Shown here piece by piece: positions 17,485 to 25,207 of a DNA stretch of 40,625 nt. The stretch's first letter is position 1, and every line of letters starts with the position of its first letter. The DNA is from JAYPAN01 sp038123715. GTDB taxonomy: Bacteria > Pseudomonadota > Alphaproteobacteria > RS24. The position numbers were made by a program, and so were the translations under genes. The stretch covers positions 1 to 40,625 of the forward strand of contig JAYPAN010000016.1 of assembly GCA_038123715.1 (NCBI GenBank), read 5' to 3'. The notes beneath the pieces were generated by a model. That model worked only from the letters and a program-made list of their open reading frames with translations. It made no database searches and had not been told where the DNA came from.

Positions 17485-19926
17485 TTAAATATCCAGATTG
17501 GCAACCGTCAGGGCATTTTCCTGAATGAACTGGCGGCGCGGCTCAACAATATCGCCCATAAGCTGCTCAAACAAATCATTGCTGCCGGCGACATCTTGCA
17601 CCCGCACCTGCAATAATGAACGGGCATTGCTGTCCAGCGTGGTTTGCCAGAGCTGGTCGGGGTTCATTTCGCCCAGCCCCTTATAGCGTTGCAGGCTGAC
17701 ACCCTGACGGCCATGTTGCAGCACCGCAGCCAGCAAATCGCTGGGCGCAGCAATCGGTATGGTTTTATCCTTAATGGTCAGGCTGGCCGGGTCGAGATAG
17801 ACCGCCTGCAAATCAGCCGCCATTTCATCCAACCGCCTTGCATCAGCCGAAGCGATAAGCGGCCCGTCAATATCAACCGTCTCGCGCACACCGCGCAATT
17901 CGCGGGTAAAGCGCAAGCCCCCATCCCCGGAAGGCGCGCCCTCCCAACCGCGCTCAACCTCGTCAAGCGTCCTGTTCAAACGCGCAGCAATATAGGCGGA
18001 GCTTTGCTCGGCCATATCTTGACGGGACAAAATATCGGGCGACAAGGCACCGGCAATGGCGGTCTGTTCAATAATGAATTTCGGATAACGCCCCGGCAGC
18101 GCATCCAACGCTGATTGCATAAAGCGCGCCTGATTGACCAGCGCGGCCAAATCCTGCCCGCTGCGCTGTTCGCCACTGGCGAGGGTGAGATAAGCATCGG
18201 CAAGACCGGCTTCGACCAGATAATCTTCCAGCGCGCCTTCGTCTTTGAGATAGGTTTCCGAGCTTTGGCGACGCACTTTGTAAAGCGGTGGCTGGGCGAT
18301 ATAGAGATAGCCGCCCTCTATGATTTCCGGCATTTGCCGGTAGAAGAAAGTCAGCAAGAGTGTGCGGATATGCGCGCCATCAACATCGGCATCGGTCATG
18401 ATGACGATTTTGTGATACCGCAGCTTTTCAATGTTGAAATCTTCCCGCCCAATGCCGGTTCCCAAAGCGGTAATCAGCGTGCCGATTTCATTGGAGGACA
18501 GCATTTTGTCAAATCGGGCGCGCTCCACATTGAGGATTTTACCGCGCAAGGGCAGCACCGCCTGATTGGCGCGATTGCGCGCCTGTTTGGCCGAGCCGCC
18601 AGCGCTATTGCCCTCAACAATGAACAATTCAGACAGAGCCGGATCGCGTTGCTGGCAATCGGCCAGCTTGCCCGGCAGGCTCGACACATCCAGCGCGCCT
18701 TTGCGCCGTGTCAATTCGCGTGCCTTGCGTGCCGCCTCGCGCGCGGCGGCCGCCTCGACCACCTTATTGACCACCGTCTTGGCCTCATTCGGGTGTTCCT
18801 CAAACCAGCTTGCCAGCACTTCATTGACCACGCTTTCCACGACCGGGCGCACTTCCGAGGAGACCAGCTTGTCCTTGGTTTGCGAGGAGAATTTCGGGTC
18901 AGGCACTTTCACCGATAAAACCGCGGTCAGCCCTTCGCGGCAATCATCGCCGGTCAGCGAGACTTTTTCCTTTTTGGCGAGGCCGGAATTATTGGCATAA
19001 TTATTGACCGTGCGGGTCAGCGCTCCGCGAAAACCGGCCAAATGTGTGCCACCATCACGCTGCGGGATATTATTGGTGAAACACAAAACCGTCTCGTGAT
19101 AGCTGTCATTCCACCACAGCGCCAGTTCCACAACAATGCCATCCTGCTCGGCTTTCAATGTAATAGGCTCGGCGATAAGGGTTGTTTTGTGACGGTCGAG
19201 ATATTGTGCGAAAGCGGCCAGCCCGCCTTCAAAAGCCAAATCGACAATGCGCGGCTCAGTGCCGCGATAGTCTTCCAGCCTAATGGCGACGCCGGAATTG
19301 AGAAAAGCCAGCTCACGCAAGCGGTGTTCCAAAGTGTCAAAGCTGAACTCGGTCATGGAGAAAGTCGCCGCAGAGGGGTGGAAGGTTACTTCCGTGCCGG
19401 TTGTGTCGGCAGTGCCGGTTTCCTGCAAATCCTTTTCCGCCTCGCCATTGGCAAAGCGCATATTATGGAGCTTGCCGTCGCGGCGAATGGTCAGCTCCAG
19501 CCAATCCGACAGCGCATTGACCACGGAAATGCCCACCCCATGCAGGCCGCCCGACACTTTATAGCTGTTCTGGTCAAACTTACCGCCGGCATGCAATTGC
19601 GTCATAATCACCTGCGCGGCGGAAATCCCTTCTTCGGGATGAATTTCGGTCGGGATGCCACGGCCATTGTCGCTGACCGTCACCGAGCCATCGGCATTCA
19701 GCTTGACCGTCACCGTGTCACAATAACCGGCCAGCGCCTCATCGATTGCATTATCCACCACTTCATAAACCATATGGTGCAGGCCGGTGCCGTCATCCGT
19801 ATCGCCAATATACATGCCGGGGCGTTTGCGAACCGCCTCAAGACCTTTCAGCACTTTAATGGACGAAGCGCCATACTCATTATCGGCTTCCGTCTCTGCC
19901 GGATTTTGATTTTCTGTATCGGTCAT
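17485..19926 (-). CDS. gyrB: DNA gyrase subunit B
   Basis: This 813-aa full-length GyrB has the GHKL ATPase domain with VVDNAIDEALAG, DNGRGIPTE and GGLHGVGISVVNALS. The transducer and TOPRIM domain follow, with EGNSAGGSAKQARNR and the metal-binding MTDADVDGAHIRTLLLTFFYR. The C-terminal tail is QRYKGLGEMNPDQLWQTTLD. The roughly 160-residue insertion in the C-terminal half is usual for proteobacterial GyrB. With GyrA (not in the window) it introduces negative supercoils. It is 31 bases after recF and continues the dnaN-recF-gyrB order. Confidence 0.98.
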   Translation of the reverse strand: MTDTENQNPAETEADNEYGASSIKVLKGLEAVRKRPGMYIGDTDDGTGLHHMVYEVVDNAIDEALAGYCDTVTVKLNADGSVTVSDNGRGIPTEIHPEEGISAAQVIMTQLHAGGKFDQNSYKVSGGLHGVGISVVNALSDWLELTIRRDGKLHNMRFANGEAEKDLQETGTADTTGTEVTFHPSAATFSMTEFSFDTLEHRLRELAFLNSGVAIRLEDYRGTEPRIVDLAFEGGLAAFAQYLDRHKTTLIAEPITLKAEQDGIVVELALWWNDSYHETVLCFTNNIPQRDGGTHLAGFRGALTRTVNNYANNSGLAKKEKVSLTGDDCREGLTAVLSVKVPDPKFSSQTKDKLVSSEVRPVVESVVNEVLASWFEEHPNEAKTVVNKVVEAAAAREAARKARELTRRKGALDVSSLPGKLADCQQRDPALSELFIVEGNSAGGSAKQARNRANQAVLPLRGKILNVERARFDKMLSSNEIGTLITALGTGIGREDFNIEKLRYHKIVIMTDADVDGAHIRTLLLTFFYRQMPEIIEGGYLYIAQPPLYKVRRQSSETYLKDEGALEDYLVEAGLADAYLTLASGEQRSGQDLAALVNQARFMQSALDALPGRYPKFIIEQTAIAGALSPDILSRQDMAEQSSAYIAARLNRTLDEVERGWEGAPSGDGGLRFTRELRGVRETVDIDGPLIASADARRLDEMAADLQAVYLDPASLTIKDKTIPIAAPSDLLAAVLQHGRQGVSLQRYKGLGEMNPDQLWQTTLDSNARSLLQVRVQDVAGSNDLFEQLMGDIVEPRRQFIQENALTVANLDI

Positions 19927-19957
19927 TTATCTGCCTTTCTTCTGTTGGGGTTCATGG

Positions 19958-21151
19958 TCACTGCGCGCCGCTATCGGCTGTCACGCCATTTGCATCCAAA
20001 TGCAAAAAGCGGCCATCGGGCATAAAGGCGCTGAAAATATGGGCATCCGTGCCGGTTATCCAGCTCTGCCCGCCCAAATCGGCCAGAATATCGGCCAAAG
20101 CGGCGCGGCGGCTGGCGTCAAGATGGGCGGCCACCTCATCGAGCAACAACACCGGCACATCGCCAATACGGGCGGCAACGCTGCGCGCTTGCGCCAGAAC
20201 AAGCCCGACCAGCAACGCCTTTTGCTCACCGGTTGAGCATTGCGCGGCTGGCATCTCCTTGGCGGCGTGCCAGACCTGCAAATCGCTGCGGTGCGGGCCT
20301 TCCAGCGTGCGCCCGGCCGAGGCATCCAGCCCGCGGGCATCGCGCAGGCGCGCCCGATAGGCATCTTCCACTTCAACCGCCGCACTGGCCTCGCGCATCA
20401 TCGCCTCCAGACCGCCTTCAAGCGCAACACCGGCGCGCGGAAAGGCATTTTCCGGCATTTGCACCAGACCGGCAGCCAGCGCATCCAGCGCTACCAGACG
20501 GGCAGCGGCAACGGCCGTGCCTTCCAGCGCCATTGTTTCTTCCAACCCGTCCAGCCAAGCATTGCCGGAAAACGGCGTTTGCGGGGTCTGTAACAGCCGG
20601 TTGCGCTCGCGCATGGCTTTTTCATAGCGGCTCAAATGACCGGCCAGCGCGCTGTCCAGTGTTTGCGCGAAGCGGTCAAGAAATTTGCGGCGGCCACTCG
20701 CACCATCGACGAATAATCTGTCCATTGTCGGCGTCAACCATAATTGCGGCAAAGCGCGCGCCAGCCGGTCAAGGCCGCGCACCGGCTCTCCGTCAATCCG
20801 CAAACGGCGTCCGTCACTGCCGGGCTGCCAATGTATCGCTGCCCGCATTGGCCCGGTCGCGCCATCCATATCGGCCAGCACCGCCCAGCCCTCATCGCTG
20901 CCGCTATGCAGCATGTCCTCCAAACCACCGCCGCGCAGGCCGCGCCCGGAAGTCAGCATGGAGACCGCTTCAAGTATGTTGGTTTTGCCGACGCCATTTT
21001 CACCACTTAAAATAATGGCGCCCGACCCGCATGGTAAATCAAGTGCTTCATGCGAGCGAAACCGCGTCAAATGCAGACGGGTAATATGCGGGGCAATGGC
21101 CGATACCGGCAAAGGCTGGTCTTGCCGCGCCTGCGCGCGCAGATTCCCCAT
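19958..21151 (-). CDS. recF: DNA replication and repair protein RecF
   Basis: This 397-aa SMC-like ATPase has Walker A at residues 50-57 (GENGVGKT), the RecF opening ITRLHLTRFRSHEAL, the signature-region CSTGEQKALLVGLVLAQA and Walker B PVLLLDEVAAHLD. RecF loads RecA with RecO and RecR at gapped DNA. Its ATG is one base past the dnaN stop, so translation is probably coupled. The first about 20 residues are not conserved in the family and the true start could be slightly internal. Confidence 0.96.
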   Translation of the reverse strand: MGNLRAQARQDQPLPVSAIAPHITRLHLTRFRSHEALDLPCGSGAIILSGENGVGKTNILEAVSMLTSGRGLRGGGLEDMLHSGSDEGWAVLADMDGATGPMRAAIHWQPGSDGRRLRIDGEPVRGLDRLARALPQLWLTPTMDRLFVDGASGRRKFLDRFAQTLDSALAGHLSRYEKAMRERNRLLQTPQTPFSGNAWLDGLEETMALEGTAVAAARLVALDALAAGLVQMPENAFPRAGVALEGGLEAMMREASAAVEVEDAYRARLRDARGLDASAGRTLEGPHRSDLQVWHAAKEMPAAQCSTGEQKALLVGLVLAQARSVAARIGDVPVLLLDEVAAHLDASRRAALADILADLGGQSWITGTDAHIFSAFMPDGRFLHLDANGVTADSGAQ

Positions 21152-21152
21152 G

Positions 21153-22271
21153 CTACACCCGCATGGGCATCAGCACATAAAGCGCGTCAGTGTCTTTGTC
21201 GTCGCGGACAATGGTTGGCGACCCGCTATCGGCCAGTTCAAATGTTGCCGTCTCGCCATCAAGCTGACCGGCAATATCAAGCAAATAGCGCGCATTAAAA
21301 CCGATTTCCATCGCATCGGCGGCATAGCTGACGCTTAATTCATCATTGGCATTGCCGCTTTCGGGATTGGAAACCGACAGGCCGAGACTGTCCGTCTCCA
21401 GATTGAGTTTGACAGCGCGCGATTTTTCCGAAGAAATCGCCGAGACGCGGTCAACACTTTGCGCGAAGCTTTTGGCATCCACACTCAGCGTCTTGTCATT
21501 CTGCGTTGGGATGACGCGCGTATAATCGGGGAATTTGCCGTCAATCAGCTTGGAGGTCAGCACGATATTGTCAAAGGCGAAATTGATTTTCGTGTCCGAC
21601 ACTTGCAAGGACACCTCACCCTCGGCATCTTCCAATAATTTCTGCACTTCACCGACTGTTTTGCGCGGCACGATAATCGCCGGCATGGCCTCCGCCCCGA
21701 CCGGCTGGTTCATTTGCACCCGCGCCAGACGGTGACCATCGGTCGCCACGGCACGCAACAAGTTTTGACCCTCATCCTCCAGCACATGCAAATAAATACC
21801 GTTCAGATAATAGCGGGTTTCTTCCACCGAAATGGCAAAGCGGGTTTTTTCAATCAACCGCCGCAAATCATTGGCCGGCAGAGCAAAGGCCACCGGCATT
21901 TCATCGCGCGCCATAGCCGGAAAATCCTCGCGCGGCAGGGTTTGCAAAGCGAAGGATGATTTGCCGGAGACCAGCACCAGACGCGACACGCTGTCATCGG
22001 TTGAAATTTCAACCTGCGCGCCATCGGGCAGTTTACGCACAATGTCATAAAGCATATGCGCCGGGGCGGTAATCGCGCCGGGCTGGGCGATATCGGCCTC
22101 GACTTTCTCGCGCATCTCGATTTCCAAATCCGTGGCGGTCAGCCCCAAAACGCCGTTTTCGGCTTCCAGCAAAACATTGGACAGAATAGGGATTGTGTTG
22201 CGTCGTTCCACGACACTTTGCACATGGTTCAGGGCTTTCAACAAGGCGCTGCGTTCAATTGTGGTTTTCAT
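21153..22271 (-). CDS. dnaN: DNA polymerase III beta sliding clamp
   Basis: The product is 372 aa from the ATG at 22271, chosen because GAGGGT stands just before it and the protein then begins MKTTIERSALLKAL as in orthologues. Three clamp repeats are visible, with VVERRNTIPILSNVLLEA near the start and the C-terminal YVLMPMRV that ends most beta clamps. It tethers polymerase III to DNA and is the docking site for many repair proteins. It is separated from dnaA by a 238-base gap that holds its own promoter candidate. Confidence 0.97.
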   Translation of the reverse strand: MKTTIERSALLKALNHVQSVVERRNTIPILSNVLLEAENGVLGLTATDLEIEMREKVEADIAQPGAITAPAHMLYDIVRKLPDGAQVEISTDDSVSRLVLVSGKSSFALQTLPREDFPAMARDEMPVAFALPANDLRRLIEKTRFAISVEETRYYLNGIYLHVLEDEGQNLLRAVATDGHRLARVQMNQPVGAEAMPAIIVPRKTVGEVQKLLEDAEGEVSLQVSDTKINFAFDNIVLTSKLIDGKFPDYTRVIPTQNDKTLSVDAKSFAQSVDRVSAISSEKSRAVKLNLETDSLGLSVSNPESGNANDELSVSYAADAMEIGFNARYLLDIAGQLDGETATFELADSGSPTIVRDDKDTDALYVLMPMRV

Positions 22272-22509
22272 TCGACCCTCGCTCACGTCACATTCTACAA
22301 ACCGACCGGTTCGTTTTCGATTGCGTCAGGGGGTTTACAATGGCCGTAAGCGGCGACAGGCTTATTGGGTCGCAAAATTATGCAACCGCCTGTTTGTCTG
22401 CCGAATCAGCGATTCGCAAAACCCCTTAAACTTGCTTAAAACTATAGCAGAATTGGCCGCGCAAAGGCGATTTTTTTGCCCCGCAAAACGCCCAAAAACC
22501 GGTTTTTCC
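22272..22509 (-). promoter_or_regulatory. dnaA-dnaN intergenic region
   Basis: This stretch contains an extended -10-like TGCTATAGT on the minus strand (22441-22449), a candidate start for dnaN-recF-gyrB transcription with a leader of about 165 bases. AAAAACC and GGTTTTT (22494-22507) abut just past the dnaA stop; with no loop they are not a convincing terminator. I see no DnaA box matching TTATCCACA here. Confidence 0.35.
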
Positions 22510-24006
22510 CTAGTTTTCGAGCATCCGGCGCAGCAAATCGACATCTTCGTCCAATGCCGGGTCTTCACCGCGCAATTGCTCAATTTTCCGCACCGCATGA
22601 ATAACGGTTGTGTGGTCACGCCCGCCAAATTTGCGGCCAATTTCCGGCAGCGACCGCGTGGTCAATTGCTTGGCAAGATACATGGCAATCTGGCGCGGGC
22701 GGGCAACCGCGCGGGCGCGGCGCGCCGACAGCATATCGCTCATCCGCACATTGAAATACTCGGCAACGCGGCGCTGAATTTCATCAATTGTCACCCGTTT
22801 TTCAGAGGCACGCAGCAAATCGCTCAACACATCTTGCGCCACTTCCAGCGTCACCGGTTTGCCGACAAAAGACGCATAGGCAATAATTCGGTTCAGCGCG
22901 CCTTCAAGCTCGCGCACATTGCTGACAATGCGGCGCGCCAGAAACTCCAGCACTTGTTGGGGTATCATCGGGCGGACAATGCTCTTGCCATCCGTGGCGG
23001 CGGCTTCGGCCTTGATTTGCGCGACTTCCGCCTTGGACTGCAAAATGCCCAATCGCAATTCGTAATCGGTCGGGTGAATATCAGCCACCAGACCCCAGCC
23101 CAGACGCGAGCGAATACGCTCCTCAATGCCTTCCAAATCGGTCGGCGACCGGTCGGCAGAAATAATCACCTGCCGGTTATGGTCGGTCAGCGCATTGAAA
23201 GTGTGAAAAAACTCTTCCTGCGTCGAATCCTTGCCAGCAATGAATTGGATATCGTCAATCATCAGCACATCAACTTCGCGGAATTGCTGCTTGAAGGACA
23301 TGACATCCTTGTAGCGCAGGGCGCGGATAAACTGATACATGAATTTTTCCGCCGACAGATAAAGCACGGTGCGCTCAGGATTCTGGCGGCGGATTTCCCA
23401 GGCAATGGCGTGCATCAAATGGGTTTTGCCAAGCCCGACCCCGCCATAAAGGAAAAGCGGGTTAAAAGTGACCTGCTCGGTTTCGGTCAAACGGCGGGCA
23501 GCGGCATGCGCCAACTCATTGGATTTGCCGACAATGAAATTGTCAAAGGTGAAGCGTGCATCAAGCGGCGCGCCAACCTCATCGCGCGGCGTCGCCGCAT
23601 CTGCCGCTTGTGCCGCTTGCGGCTGGCGCGGCTTTTGCAGGCGCACAGGCTGGCTGACCGGCCCCGGCACGGATTTCTGCTCTCGCACTTTGGTTTCCGG
23701 CACGCCATTGCGCGTCCATTCCGGCTGCAAATCAATATCCACCCGCCTTATGGCATTGTCTTCCGCCTGCCAATAGCTGCGAATGCGCGCCACATAATGC
23801 GCCTCAATCCAGCTGCGGACAAAATTGGTCGGAGCCAGCAAAATAACCCGCCCCTTATCGGCGCCGCCGAGGGACAGGAGTTTGAACCAGCTATTGAAAG
23901 TCGCCTCACCAAGTTCACCGCGCAAGCGCGAGCGCACACGCTGCCATTGGGCTTGCAGGTCAAGATTGTCGGCTGGTGCGTTATTCTTGGTCAATTCATC
24001 CTCCAT
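22510..24006 (-). CDS. dnaA: Chromosomal replication initiator DnaA
   Basis: The protein is 498 aa if it starts at the ATG at 24006. Domain I is WQRVRSRLRGELGEATFNSWFKLLSL (21-46). A Pro/Ala-rich linker spans about 100-145. The AAA+ domain has Walker A GGVGLGKTH (188-196) and Walker B LMIDDIQF (248-255). Domain IV has the DnaA-box recognition signature DHTTVIHA (464-471). It binds origin boxes and opens oriC. A TTG four codons inside (23992-23994) has an ideal GGAGG five bases before it, whereas the ATG has no Shine-Dalgarno, so the real start may be this TTG (494 aa). It follows a rhodanese gene after 32 bases. Confidence 0.98.
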   Translation of the reverse strand: MEDELTKNNAPADNLDLQAQWQRVRSRLRGELGEATFNSWFKLLSLGGADKGRVILLAPTNFVRSWIEAHYVARIRSYWQAEDNAIRRVDIDLQPEWTRNGVPETKVREQKSVPGPVSQPVRLQKPRQPQAAQAADAATPRDEVGAPLDARFTFDNFIVGKSNELAHAAARRLTETEQVTFNPLFLYGGVGLGKTHLMHAIAWEIRRQNPERTVLYLSAEKFMYQFIRALRYKDVMSFKQQFREVDVLMIDDIQFIAGKDSTQEEFFHTFNALTDHNRQVIISADRSPTDLEGIEERIRSRLGWGLVADIHPTDYELRLGILQSKAEVAQIKAEAAATDGKSIVRPMIPQQVLEFLARRIVSNVRELEGALNRIIAYASFVGKPVTLEVAQDVLSDLLRASEKRVTIDEIQRRVAEYFNVRMSDMLSARRARAVARPRQIAMYLAKQLTTRSLPEIGRKFGGRDHTTVIHAVRKIEQLRGEDPALDEDVDLLRRMLEN

Positions 24007-24038
24007 CGGGCAGGGAGCAGCGCAAGCGGCTTACCCGG

Positions 24039-24491
24039 CTAATTTTGCCGCCAAGGCAAATCAGCAAACTTCCATCCATTCACACTGGCACGATGACCAT
24101 GTGCATCCGTATCACCTTCAAAACCGCCAGCAACATTATAGCAAGGCGTGTGTCCTTCGGAGGTCATCACGCGTGCTGCCGCCATTGAGCGCACACCCGA
24201 CCGGCAAATAAAAAACAACGGCGCGGTCGCCGTTCCAACATGCGGGCGCAATTGCTCGGCAAATGCCGGATTGACCTGCAAATCGGGATAGCTCTGCCAT
24301 TCCACGCAAAGCGTCTGTTTGCCCAGACCGGACAAATCGGGCAAGCCGACATATTGCCATTCGGCTTGGGTGCGAACATCAACCAATATGGCATCGCCAT
24401 CAGCCGATAAAACCTGCCAGCATGTGGCAGGGGAGACATGACCGGCAAACCCGTCGCTCTCCAATGGCTCCAGCTCAATGCTCGACGTCAT
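24039..24491 (-). CDS. Rhodanese-like domain protein
   Basis: This 150-aa single-domain rhodanese has AILVDVRTQAEW (35-45) as the CH2-A region and the active-site loop CRSGVRS with C96 as the sulfur carrier; AGGFEGD follows as in related alphaproteobacterial proteins. It probably transfers sulfane sulfur to an unknown acceptor. The gene sits between rpsT and dnaA on the same strand as dnaA, 32 bases upstream of it, so the two probably share a transcript. A G-rich run (GGGGGG) lies just before the ATG. Confidence 0.86.
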   Translation of the reverse strand: MTSSIELEPLESDGFAGHVSPATCWQVLSADGDAILVDVRTQAEWQYVGLPDLSGLGKQTLCVEWQSYPDLQVNPAFAEQLRPHVGTATAPLFFICRSGVRSMAAARVMTSEGHTPCYNVAGGFEGDTDAHGHRASVNGWKFADLPWRQN

Positions 24492-24650
24492 AAGACCCCC
24501 CAGAACTTTCCGGCAAAACCGGCAATATCCACCCCAACCGCCAGATTTTAGCGGTCATTCAGGCAGGCGCGAGCAGTAATTTGCCGAGCAAATTCAAGGG
24601 CTTGAAGCGCCCCGAAACCTTTGAAAACCGCCTGTGTCAGCGAGTTGCCC
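24492..24650 (-). other. Leader of the rhodanese-dnaA transcript with three hairpins
   Basis: No gene is evident between the promoter and the rhodanese ATG. The minus-strand RNA could fold AATTTGC-TCG-GCAAATT (24578-24594), ACCGC...GCGGT (24537-24555) and CCGG...CCGG (24510-24522). I recognise no riboswitch or known RNA family in it. Confidence 0.35.
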
Positions 24651-24679
24651 AAGATAGTCGGAAGATGATTTTTGTGCAA
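24651..24679 (-). promoter_or_regulatory. Sigma-70-type promoter for rhodanese-dnaA
   Basis: On the minus strand TTGCAC (24674-24679) and TATCTT (24651-24656) are separated by exactly 17 bases, inside an otherwise gene-free interval and correctly oriented toward the rhodanese gene and dnaA. A set of phased A-tracts lies directly upstream (24703-24738) and could act as an UP element or bend. Confidence 0.55.
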
Positions 24680-24702
24680 CGGGAAGAAAGCAGGAACAGA
24701 AA

Positions 24703-24738
24703 TTTTTTTCGATTTTTTTTCGATTTTTTTTCAATTTT
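24703..24738. repeat. Helically phased A/T-tract array (11-bp period)
   Basis: On the plus strand runs of T7, T8, T8 and T4 are separated by CGA, CGA and CAA, with the C residues at 24710, 24721 and 24732, exactly 11 bases apart. On the minus strand these are A-tracts in phase with the helix, which usually gives intrinsically bent, easily melted DNA. It lies between rpsT and the dnaA-directed promoter. Confidence 0.8.
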
Positions 24739-24758
24739 ATGTCCCCCAAACAGAAATT

Positions 24759-24804
24759 GCGCCGGGCCAGAGGCGCGACGCAATCAAAAATACCGTCTGC
24801 CGGT
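24759..24804 (-). terminator. Probable weak terminator(s) after rpsT
   Basis: Reading the minus strand after the rpsT stop, ACCG-GCAGA-CGGT (24792-24804) is followed by ATTTTTG. Then GCGCC...GGCGC (24759-24776) forms a second short stem. Stems are short, so confidence is limited. Confidence 0.35.
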
Positions 24805-24811
24805 CGGGTGA

Positions 24812-25075
24812 TTAGCCGAGGGCATCAACCCTTTTTGCCAAACGCGACACTTTGCGGGAGGCGGTGCGCGCATGCATGAGACCTTTACGACCGGCCTTTG
24901 CAATAAGCGGCTGTGCATCGCGCAAAGCCGACTGGGCATTGGCCTTGTCGCCGCTGTCAATCGCTTCTTCGACTTTGCGGATGGAGCTACGCATCCGGCT
25001 GCGCTGGTCGCGATTGCGTTCCGTGCGGCGGGCAATTTTCCGCACCATTTTCTTGGCTGAACTCGTATTTGCCAT
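24812..25075 (-). CDS. rpsT: 30S ribosomal protein S20
   Basis: This 87-aa protein, from the ATG at 25075, opens MANTSSAKKMVRKIARRTERNR and is very basic and helical throughout (SALRDAQPLIAKAGRKGLMHARTASRKVSRLAKRV), the complete S20 pattern. AGGA lies just upstream of the ATG. A longer in-frame start at 25105 would add ten non-conserved residues. It binds 16S rRNA early in 30S assembly. It has its own promoter and a leader hairpin; its position next to dnaA is typical for the class. Confidence 0.97.
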   Translation of the reverse strand: MANTSSAKKMVRKIARRTERNRDQRSRMRSSIRKVEEAIDSGDKANAQSALRDAQPLIAKAGRKGLMHARTASRKVSRLAKRVDALG

Positions 25076-25112
25076 AATCCTGTCCTGTTCTGACTTTCCC
25101 GTCATATCGGGC

Positions 25113-25127
25113 GGCTCACCGTGAGCC
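25113..25127 (-). other. Hairpin in the rpsT 5' leader
   Basis: GGCTCA-CGG-TGAGCC forms a perfect 6-bp stem in the 60-base leader. S20 represses its own translation in E. coli, so a structured leader is plausible, but a regulatory role here is inference. Confidence 0.4.
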
Positions 25128-25143
25128 TTTGCAGAGATGGCGC

Positions 25144-25172
25144 GTTATAGGCCGCCCTGCGGCCAAGGTCAA
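25144..25172 (-). promoter_or_regulatory. rpsT sigma-70 promoter
   Basis: TTGACC (25167-25172) and TATAAC (25144-25149) on the minus strand are 17 bases apart, close to consensus, and place the start of transcription about 60 bases upstream of the rpsT ATG. Confidence 0.75.
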
Positions 25173-25207
25173 CACCGAAAACGCCAAAAACAGCGCCAGA
25201 GAAACGC

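Noticed and set aside
19751..19760. TTATCCACC, close to a DnaA box, inside gyrB
   Set aside because: It encodes conserved GyrB residues (VVDNAIDEA region) and stands alone, so it is not origin evidence.
22494..22507. AAAAACC/GGTTTTT palindrome as the dnaA terminator
   Set aside because: The arms abut with no loop, so an RNA hairpin would lose the central pairs and the T-run is not separate from the stem.
22132..24042. Very long plus-strand open frame antisense to dnaA (636 codons)
   Set aside because: It is the codon-biased shadow of dnaA, has no family resemblance and overlaps a certain gene completely.
24703..24738. T-runs as an intrinsic terminator for plus-strand transcription
   Set aside because: No plus-strand gene precedes them and no stem lies upstream; phased tracts near a promoter are better explained as curved or easily melted DNA.
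24581..24811. Plus-strand frame through the A/T-tract array
   Set aside because: The F/R-rich translation comes from the T-tracts, there is no ribosome binding site, and it runs through the promoter region and into the rpsT end.
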